The notes under the pieces are model-generated. The model did no database searches and was not told the DNA's origin. It saw only the letters and a program-made list of their open reading frames with translations. From Rugosimonospora acidiphila (GTDB taxonomy: Bacteria > Actinomycetota > Actinomycetes > Mycobacteriales > Micromonosporaceae), in the NCBI RefSeq assembly GCF_039543385.1, contig NZ_BAABJQ010000021.1:62001-126000 (forward strand): DNA of 64,000 nt. The letters run 5' to 3'. Shown here in pieces: positions 37,231-46,061 of the stretch. The position numbers were made by a program, and so were the translations under genes. Within the stretch, counting starts at the first letter, position 1; the number at the start of each line of letters is the position of its first letter.

Positions 37231-37380
37231 CGAGAAAGCCGCGGCCGGCTGACCGATCGCGGGTGACCGATCGCTGGGGTGACCGTCGTCTGTGGACGGC
37301 GCGAATTGGGGGAGATTTCGCCGACAGGGATCGGGCACAATGGCCGCCGGCACCGTAGGTTCGAGGCGGAGGATGGCTTG

Positions 37381-38658
37381 GTGGGTCCGGAACTGGCACA
37401 GATCTGGGAACTGGTGGAGGCGGGCGACGTGCAGGGCGTCCTGCGCGGCCTGCGACCGATCGCCGACACCATCGGCATCGAGGACCTGGCCCGGGTCATG
37501 GGCCGGGTCGCCGGGGTCGTCGGGTTCACCGACCTGGTCGACGCGTCGGCCGCCGTCGCCGCCGATCCCGCCAACCCCATCGGCCTTTACGACTTCGGGT
37601 ACGGCTGCGTCGAGCACGGCGTCGCGTACCTCGCCGTACCGGCGCTGTCGGCCGCGTTGCGCGCGGCTCCGGAGTCGCGGAGGGTGCTGACCGAACTCGT
37701 CGCCGCGCTGGAGTCGGAGTACCGGCACCAGGAGGCGGTGACGCTGCTGGCGGAGCGCGAGCCGACACTGCGCGACTGGCCCGAACGGTACCTGCTGGTG
37801 TTCAACGCCATCATGGCCGGCCGGCTCGACGTGGCGGCTCGGCACTTCGAGCGCCTGACCGAGCCGGAGGACCGGCAGTGGGCGCCGGCGCGGGAGCGGG
37901 TGCGGCACATGCTCGATCGCGCCGCGCTGGCTCGTACCGTGCGCCCGCTGGATGGTGAGGATCTGCGCGGCTGGCACTTCGTGGTGGGTGGCGGGGTGCT
38001 GGCGACCCTGTCCCCGTACGGATTCCAGCACGGCATGACCGGACGCTACGCCTACCTCCAGGATGACTACGGGCACTGCCTGCGGGGACTGCACCGGCTG
38101 CGCCTGATCCTCCGGGCGGCGGGGCGGCGCCCGGCGACGGTGTCGCTGCTGCCCGACCGGTCCAGCCAGATCCTGGGCAGGGCCGCGGCCGAACTGTTCG
38201 GTCTGCCCGCGGTGCCGTTCGACCCGAGCCTGCAGGACACCGTGGTGGTCGCCTACGACCTGTCCGACGTTGACCAGCAGTCCGCCGCCGCGCTGCGCGA
38301 GCGGGCGCCGGGCCAGGTGCTCTTCGAACAGGCGACGTGCTGGACCCAGCCGCCGGCGGTCACCGCGGACGTCAGCGGGCTGCTGTCGCAGTTCGTCGTC
38401 CCGCCATGGGGTGAGCGTCTGGGGGGTGGCCCGGACAACGAGGTGAGCCAGGAGCCGGCGGACGACCGGCCGGTCGAGACGCTGGCCGCGCAGGTTCTCG
38501 GCGCGGACCCCAAGCCCGACACCGGCGACGGCGAGACGCCCGAGGACTCCGACGAGTCGCTGTCGGCGTTCGTGGCCGGCCTGCGCGACCTGTGGCTGAC
38601 CGGGCCGCGGGACCGGATGCGCTCGCCGGGCCCGGTGCGCAGCTCCCGGTTCGCCTGA
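37381..38658 (+). CDS. Conserved actinobacterial protein of unknown function, helical-repeat N-terminus
   Basis: About 425 residues from GTG 37381; TTG 37378 is equally well placed behind GGCGGAGG. The N-terminal half (LAQIWELVEAGDVQGVLRGLRPIADTIG, LTELVAALESEYRHQEAVTLLAERE, YLLVFNAIMAGRLDVAARHFERL) looks like TPR-type helical pairs. The middle holds WHFVVGGGVLATLSPYGFQHGMTGRYAYLQDDY and RSSQILGRAAAELFGLPAVPFDP. The last 70 residues are acidic and disordered. No catalytic motif is seen. Cytosolic. Confidence 0.65.
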   Translation: MGPELAQIWELVEAGDVQGVLRGLRPIADTIGIEDLARVMGRVAGVVGFTDLVDASAAVAADPANPIGLYDFGYGCVEHGVAYLAVPALSAALRAAPESRRVLTELVAALESEYRHQEAVTLLAEREPTLRDWPERYLLVFNAIMAGRLDVAARHFERLTEPEDRQWAPARERVRHMLDRAALARTVRPLDGEDLRGWHFVVGGGVLATLSPYGFQHGMTGRYAYLQDDYGHCLRGLHRLRLILRAAGRRPATVSLLPDRSSQILGRAAAELFGLPAVPFDPSLQDTVVVAYDLSDVDQQSAAALRERAPGQVLFEQATCWTQPPAVTADVSGLLSQFVVPPWGERLGGGPDNEVSQEPADDRPVETLAAQVLGADPKPDTGDGETPEDSDESLSAFVAGLRDLWLTGPRDRMRSPGPVRSSRFA

Positions 38659-39100
38659 CACGACGACAGCCACCCGGCGCCGCCGACGCGGGCCGGCGGT
38701 GATCGAGCGTGCCGGCGGTGATCGGCCGCGACGGCGGTGGCCGGGCGTGCCGCGGTGATCGGCCGTGCCGCGGTGGCCGGGCGTGCCGCGGTGGCCGGGC
38801 GTGACGGTGGTGATCGGGCGTGACGGCGGCGCCGGGTGATGGTCGGGACCGGGCCCGCGTGCTGGGCGGCGGTGTCACGGGCGGGGCCTTGCGCGCGACC
38901 ATGGCCGCAAGGGTGATCGATGGCGGCCGGGCTCAGGAATTTGGACGAAACAATGCGGATTTTTGGCCAAATCGCGCGTGCAATTCTTGGCGCGGCACCG
39001 GACGTGTGCGATTCTCGGTGCTTACCACACTGCTCAGCCTGGTCCAGATCCCCGCCGCCATCGGGGTACGCCCGACAATCGAGTGGTAGGGAAACCGGTC
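38659..39100. other. Gene-free stretch with seven degenerate 18-19-bp repeats
   Basis: No supported gene lies in these 442 bases. From 38699 to 38829 seven tandem units of the type GTGGCCGGGCGTGCCGCG, alternating with GTGATCGGCCGTGCCGCG, follow each other. The AT-richer stretch 38940-39080 before the next operon probably holds its promoter; I cannot place boxes with confidence. Confidence 0.8.
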
Positions 39101-40366
39101 GTGCGAACTGGCAGCGCCATGATCGATGCCATCAGTATGCCGAGCGATGGGGTCGGGCATCGGGCCGGCCGGATCTCCGGGCGCAGCCCGACACTGATCA
39201 CGGTGTTCGGCGCCGGAATCGGGATCCTGGCGGTGTTGACCGCGTTCGTGGCGATGTTGTCGATCGATCCGTCCGAGGCACTGGGCCGGCAGTCCGCCGT
39301 GGACGCGACCGAGGCCAGCGCCGACGCCCGGCTGATCTACAGCCGGCTGGCCGACGTGGACTCCGACGCCAACGCGATGTTCCTGGTGCCGGCGAGCGCT
39401 CCGGCGTCCGCCACGCTCCGTGACAGCTACCAGGACGCGATCGCCGCCGTGGCGAACGCGATCAACCAGTCGGTCCGCCACGAGCGTGGCAGCGACCGGA
39501 TCGGCACCATCTCCACCGAGTTCCAGGTGTACCAGTCGGTGATCGCCAAGGCGCTCCGGCTCAACTCCGACGCCACCCGGGACGTGCTCGCCGCCGCGTA
39601 CGCCCACGAGGCGAGCGACTACCTGCGCGGTACGCTGCTGGCCTCGGCCCAGCGGATGTGGCAGGACGAGTCGCGGCGGGTCGACCAGGCCCGGTCGCGG
39701 GGCAGGTGGTGGCTGGCGGTCTCGGTGGCCATGCCGCTGGTCGACCTGGCGGCGCTGATCGTGCTGCAACGCTGGCTGTGGCGGCGAACCCACCGGAGGC
39801 TGAACCCGGGTCTGCTCGCCGCGACCACGCTCGTCCTGGCGGTCCTCGTGCTGTACCTGACCGTCGCCAGCCACTGGTCGACGGCCAGCGGCCGGCTGCA
39901 GGCGACCGAGACCGCGGTGCGGGCGGAGAACGCCACCCAGATTCAGGTCGGTGACCTGGTGGCCGCGCGGGCCGAGGTCTACCTGGCAATGGGTGCCGGG
40001 GTGGACACGACGGTCCACGAGGCCAACTTCGAGCGGTACGCGCACTGCGACCGGCCGTCCGGCGCGTACCGGACGCTCTGCCAGGACCAGCGGGGCGCGT
40101 GGGACCAGCAGCAGAACGGCAACGCGGCGCAGCGCTCCGGCGCGATCGCCCGGGTGCTGCCGGGCGGGCTGGTCGACCAGGATTTCACGGCGGTGAGCCG
40201 ATCGCTGCAGCGCACCATCGACGCGCAGGACGTCGTCACCCGGTCCGCGCTGAGCAGGATGCCGGGCGCGCCACCCGCGGTGGGTGGGCCGGCGTCCCTG
40301 CTGGCGGTGCTGGCCGCCGCCGGCGCCGTCCTCGGTCTCTGGATCCGGTTGACCGACTACCGCTGA
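39101..40366 (+). CDS. glnX: GlnX-like four-helix membrane sensor
   Basis: About 421 residues from GTG 39101 (AGGGAA upstream); ATG 39119 is an alternative. There are four membrane segments: TLITVFGAGIGILAVLTAFV, WWLAVSVAMPLVDLAALIVL, LLAATTLVLAVLVLYLTVA and LLAVLAAAGAVLGLWI. Two extracytoplasmic helical regions lie between the first and second and between the third and fourth. This layout and the following glnH and pknG match mycobacterial GlnX, known to relay amino-acid binding by lipoprotein GlnH across the membrane to kinase PknG. There is no cytoplasmic kinase or HAMP domain of its own. First gene of a six-gene run. Confidence 0.78.
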   Translation: MRTGSAMIDAISMPSDGVGHRAGRISGRSPTLITVFGAGIGILAVLTAFVAMLSIDPSEALGRQSAVDATEASADARLIYSRLADVDSDANAMFLVPASAPASATLRDSYQDAIAAVANAINQSVRHERGSDRIGTISTEFQVYQSVIAKALRLNSDATRDVLAAAYAHEASDYLRGTLLASAQRMWQDESRRVDQARSRGRWWLAVSVAMPLVDLAALIVLQRWLWRRTHRRLNPGLLAATTLVLAVLVLYLTVASHWSTASGRLQATETAVRAENATQIQVGDLVAARAEVYLAMGAGVDTTVHEANFERYAHCDRPSGAYRTLCQDQRGAWDQQQNGNAAQRSGAIARVLPGGLVDQDFTAVSRSLQRTIDAQDVVTRSALSRMPGAPPAVGGPASLLAVLAAAGAVLGLWIRLTDYR

Positions 40367-40388
40367 CGAACGGGAGGTGTGAGCGACG

Positions 40389-41420
40389 ATGCGCAACCGA
40401 CGGGCCTTGGCGGGGTTCGCCACCGTGCTCGCCCTGGTCCTCGGCGTCGGCGTGCTCGGCGGCTGCGCCGGACCGGAGCCCACGCTCGACGACCCGCTCG
40501 CGGCGCTGCCCGCCGGTGCGGTGTTCGCCTCGGCCGGGCCGACCGCCGCCGAGGACACCTCCTGCGACCCGCGCCGAAGCCTGCCAGCCATCGCGTCGTA
40601 CCGGCCGCAGAGCGGTTTCCTGACGATCGGCGTCGACCAGGCGGACGCCACGATGAGCCACTGGGACCCGGTGACGCAGACCTTCGCCGGGTTCAACATC
40701 GACCTGGTCAAGCAGATCGCGCAGAGCATCTGGCCGGATGGTCACCCGCTGGACCACCTGCACTTCGTGGTGGTGCCGCCCGGCGCCGGCGGGTTCGACG
40801 CGCTGCTGCGCCACGAGGTCGACATCGTCGCCACCTCGTTGACCGCCACCTGTTCCCGCGGCAAGCGGGTCGCCTTCTCCGACGACACCCTCGACTCGGG
40901 CCAGTCCATCCTGGTCCGCAAGGACGCCAGCGGCGCGCCCCGCTTCGACAGCCTGGCCGCGCTGCGCGGGCAGCGGGTCTGCGCCGCCGCGGACACCACC
41001 TCGATCGACAACCTGTTCAACTTCGGCGGGCTGCGGGTGGTGCGGGTGGACAACGTCATCGACTGCCTGGTGATGCTGGAGCAGGACCAGGTGGCCGCGG
41101 TCAGCACCGACCACAACATCCTGCTCGGCTTCCAGGGCATGACCGACGACACGATAGTGCCCGACACGCCCAGCAACGACCGCGCCGCGTGCTCCCACCA
41201 CGACGCCACCCCGTGCCCGTGGGTCAGCGACGAGCCGCACGCGTTCGCCCTGCGACCGGACGACACGCAGCTGCTCGGCTTCATCAATCACGTCCTGGAG
41301 AGCCCGGCCGGCCGGACCGCCTGGACCGCCAGCCACGACAGGTGGCTGCCGGAGCACCACGACGACGGCGATCCTCAACCGCCGCCGCCCTACCAGAGCA
41401 CCACCTGGCCGTTCCCGTGA
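40389..41420 (+). CDS. glnH: GlnH-like amino-acid-binding lipoprotein
   Basis: 343 residues from ATG 40389, with GGGAGGTG about 9 nt upstream. The signal ends at lipobox LGGC-AG. The periplasmic-binding fold type 2 is clear: FLTIGVDQADATMSHWD, TFAGFNIDLVKQIAQSIW, VDIVATSLTATCSRGKRVAFSDDTL, SILVRKDASG and VAAVSTDHNILLGF. In mycobacteria GlnH binds aspartate/glutamate and signals through GlnX rather than feeding a transporter; no permease is present here either, which favours the sensor role. It overlaps the next gene by GTGA. Confidence 0.85.
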   Translation: MRNRRALAGFATVLALVLGVGVLGGCAGPEPTLDDPLAALPAGAVFASAGPTAAEDTSCDPRRSLPAIASYRPQSGFLTIGVDQADATMSHWDPVTQTFAGFNIDLVKQIAQSIWPDGHPLDHLHFVVVPPGAGGFDALLRHEVDIVATSLTATCSRGKRVAFSDDTLDSGQSILVRKDASGAPRFDSLAALRGQRVCAAADTTSIDNLFNFGGLRVVRVDNVIDCLVMLEQDQVAAVSTDHNILLGFQGMTDDTIVPDTPSNDRAACSHHDATPCPWVSDEPHAFALRPDDTQLLGFINHVLESPAGRTAWTASHDRWLPEHHDDGDPQPPPPYQSTTWPFP

Positions 41421-42508
41421 GCGCGGCCTGGGAGCCCGATCGCCTGCGCCGGGAGCGCGACCGGCTGGACACCTTCCGCGCCGCGCTGAGCTACGACAAC
41501 GGGCCGACGGCCGGGGCCTGGACCGTGGACCGGCTGCGGGTGGCGCACGACCGGCTGGCGGCGGCGCTGCTCGCGCTGCCGGCGCATCCGCTGCCGGCCG
41601 ACGCGATCGGCGCCACCGGCCAGGCCGCGGTCGAGGTGGCCGATCACCGGCAGCGCTTCGATTGCCTGCACCTGGCCCTGGGCGCCCTCGTCGATCAGGC
41701 CGCCGAGGTTGACCCGGGCGGGGTCTGGGCGCTGCTCGCCCGGCCGGTGCGGGTGGTGTTCACCGCCGCCACGAAGGACCCGGTGCAGACCGAGGACCTG
41801 CCCGTCGCCGAGCTCGTGGCCGCGGCGGGCGCCGAGGTGGCCGCCATCCGGCGGATCGTGGACGGGTACGCCGCCGACCTCGCGGCGCTCGCCGACGCGC
41901 TCGAGCGTGCGGGCGGTGTGATCCGGGAGCTTCCCGAGCCGGACCGGGCGCCGCTGCTGGCCCGGCTGCCGGCGATCACCGACCCGGTCGGGCAGGCCCG
42001 CGACGGCCGGTGGCATGAGCAGCTCGCGATGCTGCGGGCGGAGACGCGCGGGCTGGCGGCGGTGGGGAAGCTGCGCGAGGCGATGGGCCGGCTGCGATCG
42101 CTGTTCGACGACGCGCGCGCCGAGCAGCTGGGCGACGGCGTCGACCCGCTCCCCAAGCTCGGGCTCGCACCGCTGCTGGGCCGCGTCGACGCGCTCGAAC
42201 CGGCGTGGCGCGAGGGTAACCGGTGGAACGTCGAGTCGGTCGAGGGTCTGCTCGTGGAGCTGACCGGCGCCACCGGCAACGTGGACGAGGCCCGCCAGCG
42301 CCTGCGGGTGCAGTGCTGGTCCGAGCTGACCGGGATGCTGGAGGCGTACCGGCAGCGGGCGGCGAACGAGGGCCACGGTGAGACGCCGCGGCTGCTGTCG
42401 CTGGACCGGACGGCGACGAGGCACCTGCACGCGCGGCCGTTCCTGATCCGGCCGGCCGCCCGGGCGGTGCGTGCGTACATCCGCGCTGTGAACGAGGAGA
42501 GCGGATGA
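41417..42508 (+). CDS. Helical protein of unknown function in the PknG operon
   Basis: 363 residues from GTG 41417, overlapping the glnH stop as GTGA and the pknG start as ATGA. The sequence is Ala/Leu/Arg-rich and predicted all-helical, with heptad-like runs (PDRLRRERDRLDTFRAALS, AEVAAIRRIVDGYAADLAALADALERAGGVIREL, KLREAMGRLRSLFDDARAEQLG). No signal peptide or membrane segment is visible, so it is cytosolic. Its place between sensor and kinase suggests an adaptor or kinase substrate, but that is inference only. Confidence 0.7.
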   Translation: MSAAWEPDRLRRERDRLDTFRAALSYDNGPTAGAWTVDRLRVAHDRLAAALLALPAHPLPADAIGATGQAAVEVADHRQRFDCLHLALGALVDQAAEVDPGGVWALLARPVRVVFTAATKDPVQTEDLPVAELVAAAGAEVAAIRRIVDGYAADLAALADALERAGGVIRELPEPDRAPLLARLPAITDPVGQARDGRWHEQLAMLRAETRGLAAVGKLREAMGRLRSLFDDARAEQLGDGVDPLPKLGLAPLLGRVDALEPAWREGNRWNVESVEGLLVELTGATGNVDEARQRLRVQCWSELTGMLEAYRQRAANEGHGETPRLLSLDRTATRHLHARPFLIRPAARAVRAYIRAVNEESG

Positions 42509-44637
42509 CCACCACCCGACGCCGGACCTGCGCCGACCGGGGCTGCCCCGGCAAGGTGGACGAGGACGGCTTCTGCCTCAAGTGGGGCTACCCGTGCGAC
42601 GGCAAGGCCGGCCCGCCGGAGCCGGTGACCGTGCCGGGGATGCGGATTCCCACCTCCCCCCGGGTCAACCCATGGGACGAGCCGGTGGAGATCCCGCCCA
42701 CCAGCGGTCAGGATCCGCTCGTCCTGCCGACCGACGACTTCGCGGTCCCCGAGACGAGACGGTACTGCCCGGCCTGCCACCGCCGGGTGCAGCGGGTGGC
42801 CGGCTTCTGCTCGTCCTGCGGTACCCGCTACTCGTTGACGCCGCCGCTGCGCAAGGGCGAAGTGCTGGCCGGCCACGAGATCATCCGGGCGCTCGGCCAC
42901 GGCGGCGTCGGCTGGGTGTTCCTCGCCGCAGACCTCGACACCGACCGCAAGCTGCGGGTGCTCAAGGGCCAGCGCAACCCGCGGGACCGCAACGCCCGTG
43001 AGGCGTTCGAACTGGAGCGCCGGGCACTGGTCGACCTCGACCACCCGGGGATCGTCGCGATCACCCGGGTGGTCCCCCCGCAGGTCCCGGACGGCGTGTT
43101 CTACCTGGCGATGGAGTACGTGCGCGGCCGTACCCTGGAGGACGCCCGGCTCACCGCGGGCAGCGCGGGCCAGCCGGTCGCCGCCGTCGCCGCCCAGGTG
43201 CTCAGCTGGGGCGAGCAGATCCTCGAGGCGCTGGGCTACCTGCACCAGTCCGGCTGGCTGTACTGCGACCTGAAGCCGGACAACGTGATGCTCACCGGCA
43301 CCCGGATCAAGATTATCGACTTCGGTGCCGTGCGCCGGATCGACGACCGGACCAGCACCCCGTGGGGTACCCGTGGCTTCGAGGCGCCCGAGGTACAGGA
43401 GCGTGGCCCGGCCGGCCCCAGCGTACGGTCGGACCTGTACACGGTCGGCCGCACGCTCGGAGCCCTGACGCTGGCCACCCGCACCACCGAGTTCCTGCGC
43501 CGCTTCCCGCCGGGTACGGATCCGCGGTCCATCGTCACCCGTGACACCCTCGACCCGTTCATCCGCCTCCTGGCCCGGGCCACCGCGACCGATCCGGCGG
43601 ATCGCTTCGGCACCGCCGAACAGATGAGGGAGCAGCTTGCCGGGGTGCGCCGGCAGCTGCTCGCGGTGCACGAGGGCACGCCGCAGCCGGGCCGCTCGGT
43701 GCTGTTCAGCCCGGTGTCGCGCGAGTTCGCCCAGCACCTCGACGTCGGCGAGGTGGACCCGCTCGACGCGGTGCGCGCGCTGCCGGTGCCGCTGGTCGCC
43801 GCCGACGACCCGGCGGTCAGCTTCCTCGCCTCGCTCGGTTCGCTGGATCCGGCGCAGCAACTGGCCGCGCTCGAGGGTCCGCCGGTCGACTCGCCGGCGG
43901 TCGCGTACCACCGCATCCGCGCGCTGCTGGCAGCCGGCCGGCCGGGTGAGGCGCGGGAGGCGGCCGGGGCGCTGCCCGACCGGCCCGGTGACTGGTCGGG
44001 CTGGTGGCACCGCGGGCTCGTGGCGCTGGCCGGTGCCGACCACGCCGCCGCCCGGCAGTGGTTCGACCGCGTGTACGGCTGGCTGCCGGGCGAGATCGCC
44101 GCCCGCCTCGGCAACGCGGTCGCCAGCGAGCTGGCCCGGGACTGGCCAGCGGCGGCCGGCGACTACCGCGGCGTGTGGCGCACCGACCACAGCGCGGTCG
44201 CGGCCGGGTTCGGCCTGGCCCGTGCGCTGCTCGCGGTCAAGGACCGGTCCGCCGCGGCGGAGGTGCTACTCGCGGTGCCGGCCGGCGCGGCGGCCGCGGT
44301 CACCGCCCGTACCGGCGCCATCGACCTGCTCATCGAGCCGGCCGACGCGGCCCGGTTCGCCGACGTGCTGCGGGCCGCGGCGATAGTGGAGGAGCTGAAC
44401 GTGCCCGGTTCCCAGGGACTGCGGCTGCGCATCCGGGTCCTGCGCGCCGCGCTGAACTGCACCGACCGGCCGGACCGGCACCCCGGCGGCCTGTTCGGCG
44501 AACCGGTCGACGAGAACGGGCTGCGCTGGGCGCTGTACCGGCAGCTGCGCCGGCTCGCCGAGCAGACCCGCGACAGCGTCCTGCGGTGCGCCCTGGTCGA
44601 CCTGTCCTACACTTTCCGGCCGGCTACCTGGTGGTGA
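42505..44637 (+). CDS. pknG: Serine/threonine protein kinase PknG with zinc-ribbon N-terminus and TPR tail
   Basis: 710 residues. C9, C14, C24 and C31 form one Cys set, and C88-x2-C91, C102-x2-C105 a rubredoxin-like zinc site, as in PknG. The kinase domain (about 120-400) has GHGGVGWVFLA as the glycine loop, K154 in RVLKG, YCDLKPDN (catalytic D255) and IDFG (D272). The C-terminal 300 residues are TPR-like helices. It is cytosolic, without a membrane helix, in contrast to most actinobacterial PASTA kinases. In mycobacteria PknG phosphorylates GarA to tune glutamate metabolism. It overlaps the next gene by GTGA. Confidence 0.92.
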   Translation: MTTTRRRTCADRGCPGKVDEDGFCLKWGYPCDGKAGPPEPVTVPGMRIPTSPRVNPWDEPVEIPPTSGQDPLVLPTDDFAVPETRRYCPACHRRVQRVAGFCSSCGTRYSLTPPLRKGEVLAGHEIIRALGHGGVGWVFLAADLDTDRKLRVLKGQRNPRDRNAREAFELERRALVDLDHPGIVAITRVVPPQVPDGVFYLAMEYVRGRTLEDARLTAGSAGQPVAAVAAQVLSWGEQILEALGYLHQSGWLYCDLKPDNVMLTGTRIKIIDFGAVRRIDDRTSTPWGTRGFEAPEVQERGPAGPSVRSDLYTVGRTLGALTLATRTTEFLRRFPPGTDPRSIVTRDTLDPFIRLLARATATDPADRFGTAEQMREQLAGVRRQLLAVHEGTPQPGRSVLFSPVSREFAQHLDVGEVDPLDAVRALPVPLVAADDPAVSFLASLGSLDPAQQLAALEGPPVDSPAVAYHRIRALLAAGRPGEAREAAGALPDRPGDWSGWWHRGLVALAGADHAAARQWFDRVYGWLPGEIAARLGNAVASELARDWPAAAGDYRGVWRTDHSAVAAGFGLARALLAVKDRSAAAEVLLAVPAGAAAAVTARTGAIDLLIEPADAARFADVLRAAAIVEELNVPGSQGLRLRIRVLRAALNCTDRPDRHPGGLFGEPVDENGLRWALYRQLRRLAEQTRDSVLRCALVDLSYTFRPATWW

Positions 44638-46061
44638 CCAATATGCAGCTGAGCACCTCGGTGCACTACAACGAATACCTGCCGGCGGACGACGCGGTGG
44701 TCAACATCGTGGTGAGCGTGCGGGCCGAGCCCGGCGGCGACGACCGGCCCGCCGGCCGGCACGCCGAGGTGATCCTGCTGGACTGCTCCGGATCGATGGC
44801 CGCGCCGCAGGAGAAGATCTACAATGCCCGGCTGGCCGCCATCGGCGCCGTCGACGCGCTGCCCGACGGCGTGGCGTTCGCGGTCGTCGAGGGCACCGAC
44901 CAGGCCACCATGGTGTACCCGTCGGAGACCAAGCTGGCCGTGGCGGATGAGCAGACCCGCGCCGCCGCGAAGGACCGCATCCGCCGGTTGAGGCCGCACG
45001 GCGGCACCGCCATCGGCGCCTGGCTGCGACTGGCCGACCGGCTGCTGGACACCGATCCCGGCGCCATCGGCCACGCGCTGCTGGTCACCGACGGGCGCAA
45101 CGAGACCGAACCCCGTGCCGTGCTGGAGGCGGCGGTGGCCGCCTGCGCCGACCGGTTCACGGTGGACTGCTGGGCCATCGGCGCCCGGGACGGGCGGCAC
45201 GCCTGGAGCGGCGACGAGTTGCTGATGGTCGCCGCGGCGTTGGGCGCGAACCCGGTGGTCCCGGTCGAGGATCCCGACGTGCTGGTCGCCGAGTTCACCA
45301 CGCGGCTGCGCACCGCGATGTCCCGCCGGATCGCGAACGCGTCGCTGACCGTGCGCACCGCCGCGGTGGCCCGGGTCCGTTCGATCAAGCAGGTACATCC
45401 GACGATCACTGACCTCAGCGCGCGGGGGATACCCGGCTCGGACGCGGCCACCGACTACCCGACCGGCGCCTGGGGGCCGGGGGAGCGCCGGGACTTCTTC
45501 CTCACGCTGGAGGTGCAGCCGATGCCGTCCGGGTCGAGCCGCCGCATCGCCTGGATCGGTATCGGCGCCGGGGAGCCGGATCCCCGCATGTCGCCGGTGC
45601 AGGTCACCTGGTCGCACGAGGTGGAGCAGGAAGGCTCGACGCACGGCGCGGTGGAGCACTACACCCAGCACCAGACCCTGGAGCGCAGGCTGACCGAGGC
45701 CCGCGAGGCGTTCGAATCGGGCCGGCACGCCGAGGCGGAGCAACTGCTCGGCGCCGCGGTGCGGGTCGCGTTCCACCTGAATGACCGCGACCTGCTCGAC
45801 CTGCTGCGCCGGCTGTGCGAATGGGACGATCCGGAGCACGGCGTGGTCACCCTGCGGCCGGACATCCGCGACGATCTCTGGCCGCCATTCACCGTGCTGA
45901 GCGCGCGCACCGGGGCGTGGCGACCGGACCCGGGCGAAGCACCGCGGTCCTCGCCCGGCCAGGCCGCCGCCCCCGACGGACCCTGCCCGCGGTGCGGCTT
46001 CGGCGAGCGCACCGGTTACTACTGCGACGTTTGCGGCTACCCGGGGGCGGAGTCCGCGTGA
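44634..46061 (+). CDS. vWA-domain protein with C-terminal zinc ribbon
   Basis: 475 residues from GTG 44634 (GTGA overlap with pknG; ATG 44643 is an alternative). The MIDAS motif is intact: D50-x-S52-x-S54 in ILLDCSGSM, then the Thr in PHGGTAIG and Asp in VTDGRNE. After the vWA domain (about 40-230) comes a beta-sandwich region, then a helical pair (LTEAREAFESGRHAEAEQLLGAAVRVAF). The last residues form a four-Cys zinc ribbon, CPRCGF...YYCDVCGYPG. No signal or membrane helix, so it is cytosolic. Probably a metal-dependent protein-interaction hub in the PknG pathway. Confidence 0.85.
   Translation: MTNMQLSTSVHYNEYLPADDAVVNIVVSVRAEPGGDDRPAGRHAEVILLDCSGSMAAPQEKIYNARLAAIGAVDALPDGVAFAVVEGTDQATMVYPSETKLAVADEQTRAAAKDRIRRLRPHGGTAIGAWLRLADRLLDTDPGAIGHALLVTDGRNETEPRAVLEAAVAACADRFTVDCWAIGARDGRHAWSGDELLMVAAALGANPVVPVEDPDVLVAEFTTRLRTAMSRRIANASLTVRTAAVARVRSIKQVHPTITDLSARGIPGSDAATDYPTGAWGPGERRDFFLTLEVQPMPSGSSRRIAWIGIGAGEPDPRMSPVQVTWSHEVEQEGSTHGAVEHYTQHQTLERRLTEAREAFESGRHAEAEQLLGAAVRVAFHLNDRDLLDLLRRLCEWDDPEHGVVTLRPDIRDDLWPPFTVLSARTGAWRPDPGEAPRSSPGQAAAPDGPCPRCGFGERTGYYCDVCGYPGAESA

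Noticed and set aside
36115..38673. Long minus-strand frame opposite the NYN gene and its neighbour
   Set aside because: It is the complement of two well-supported plus-strand genes and has high-GC shadow composition.
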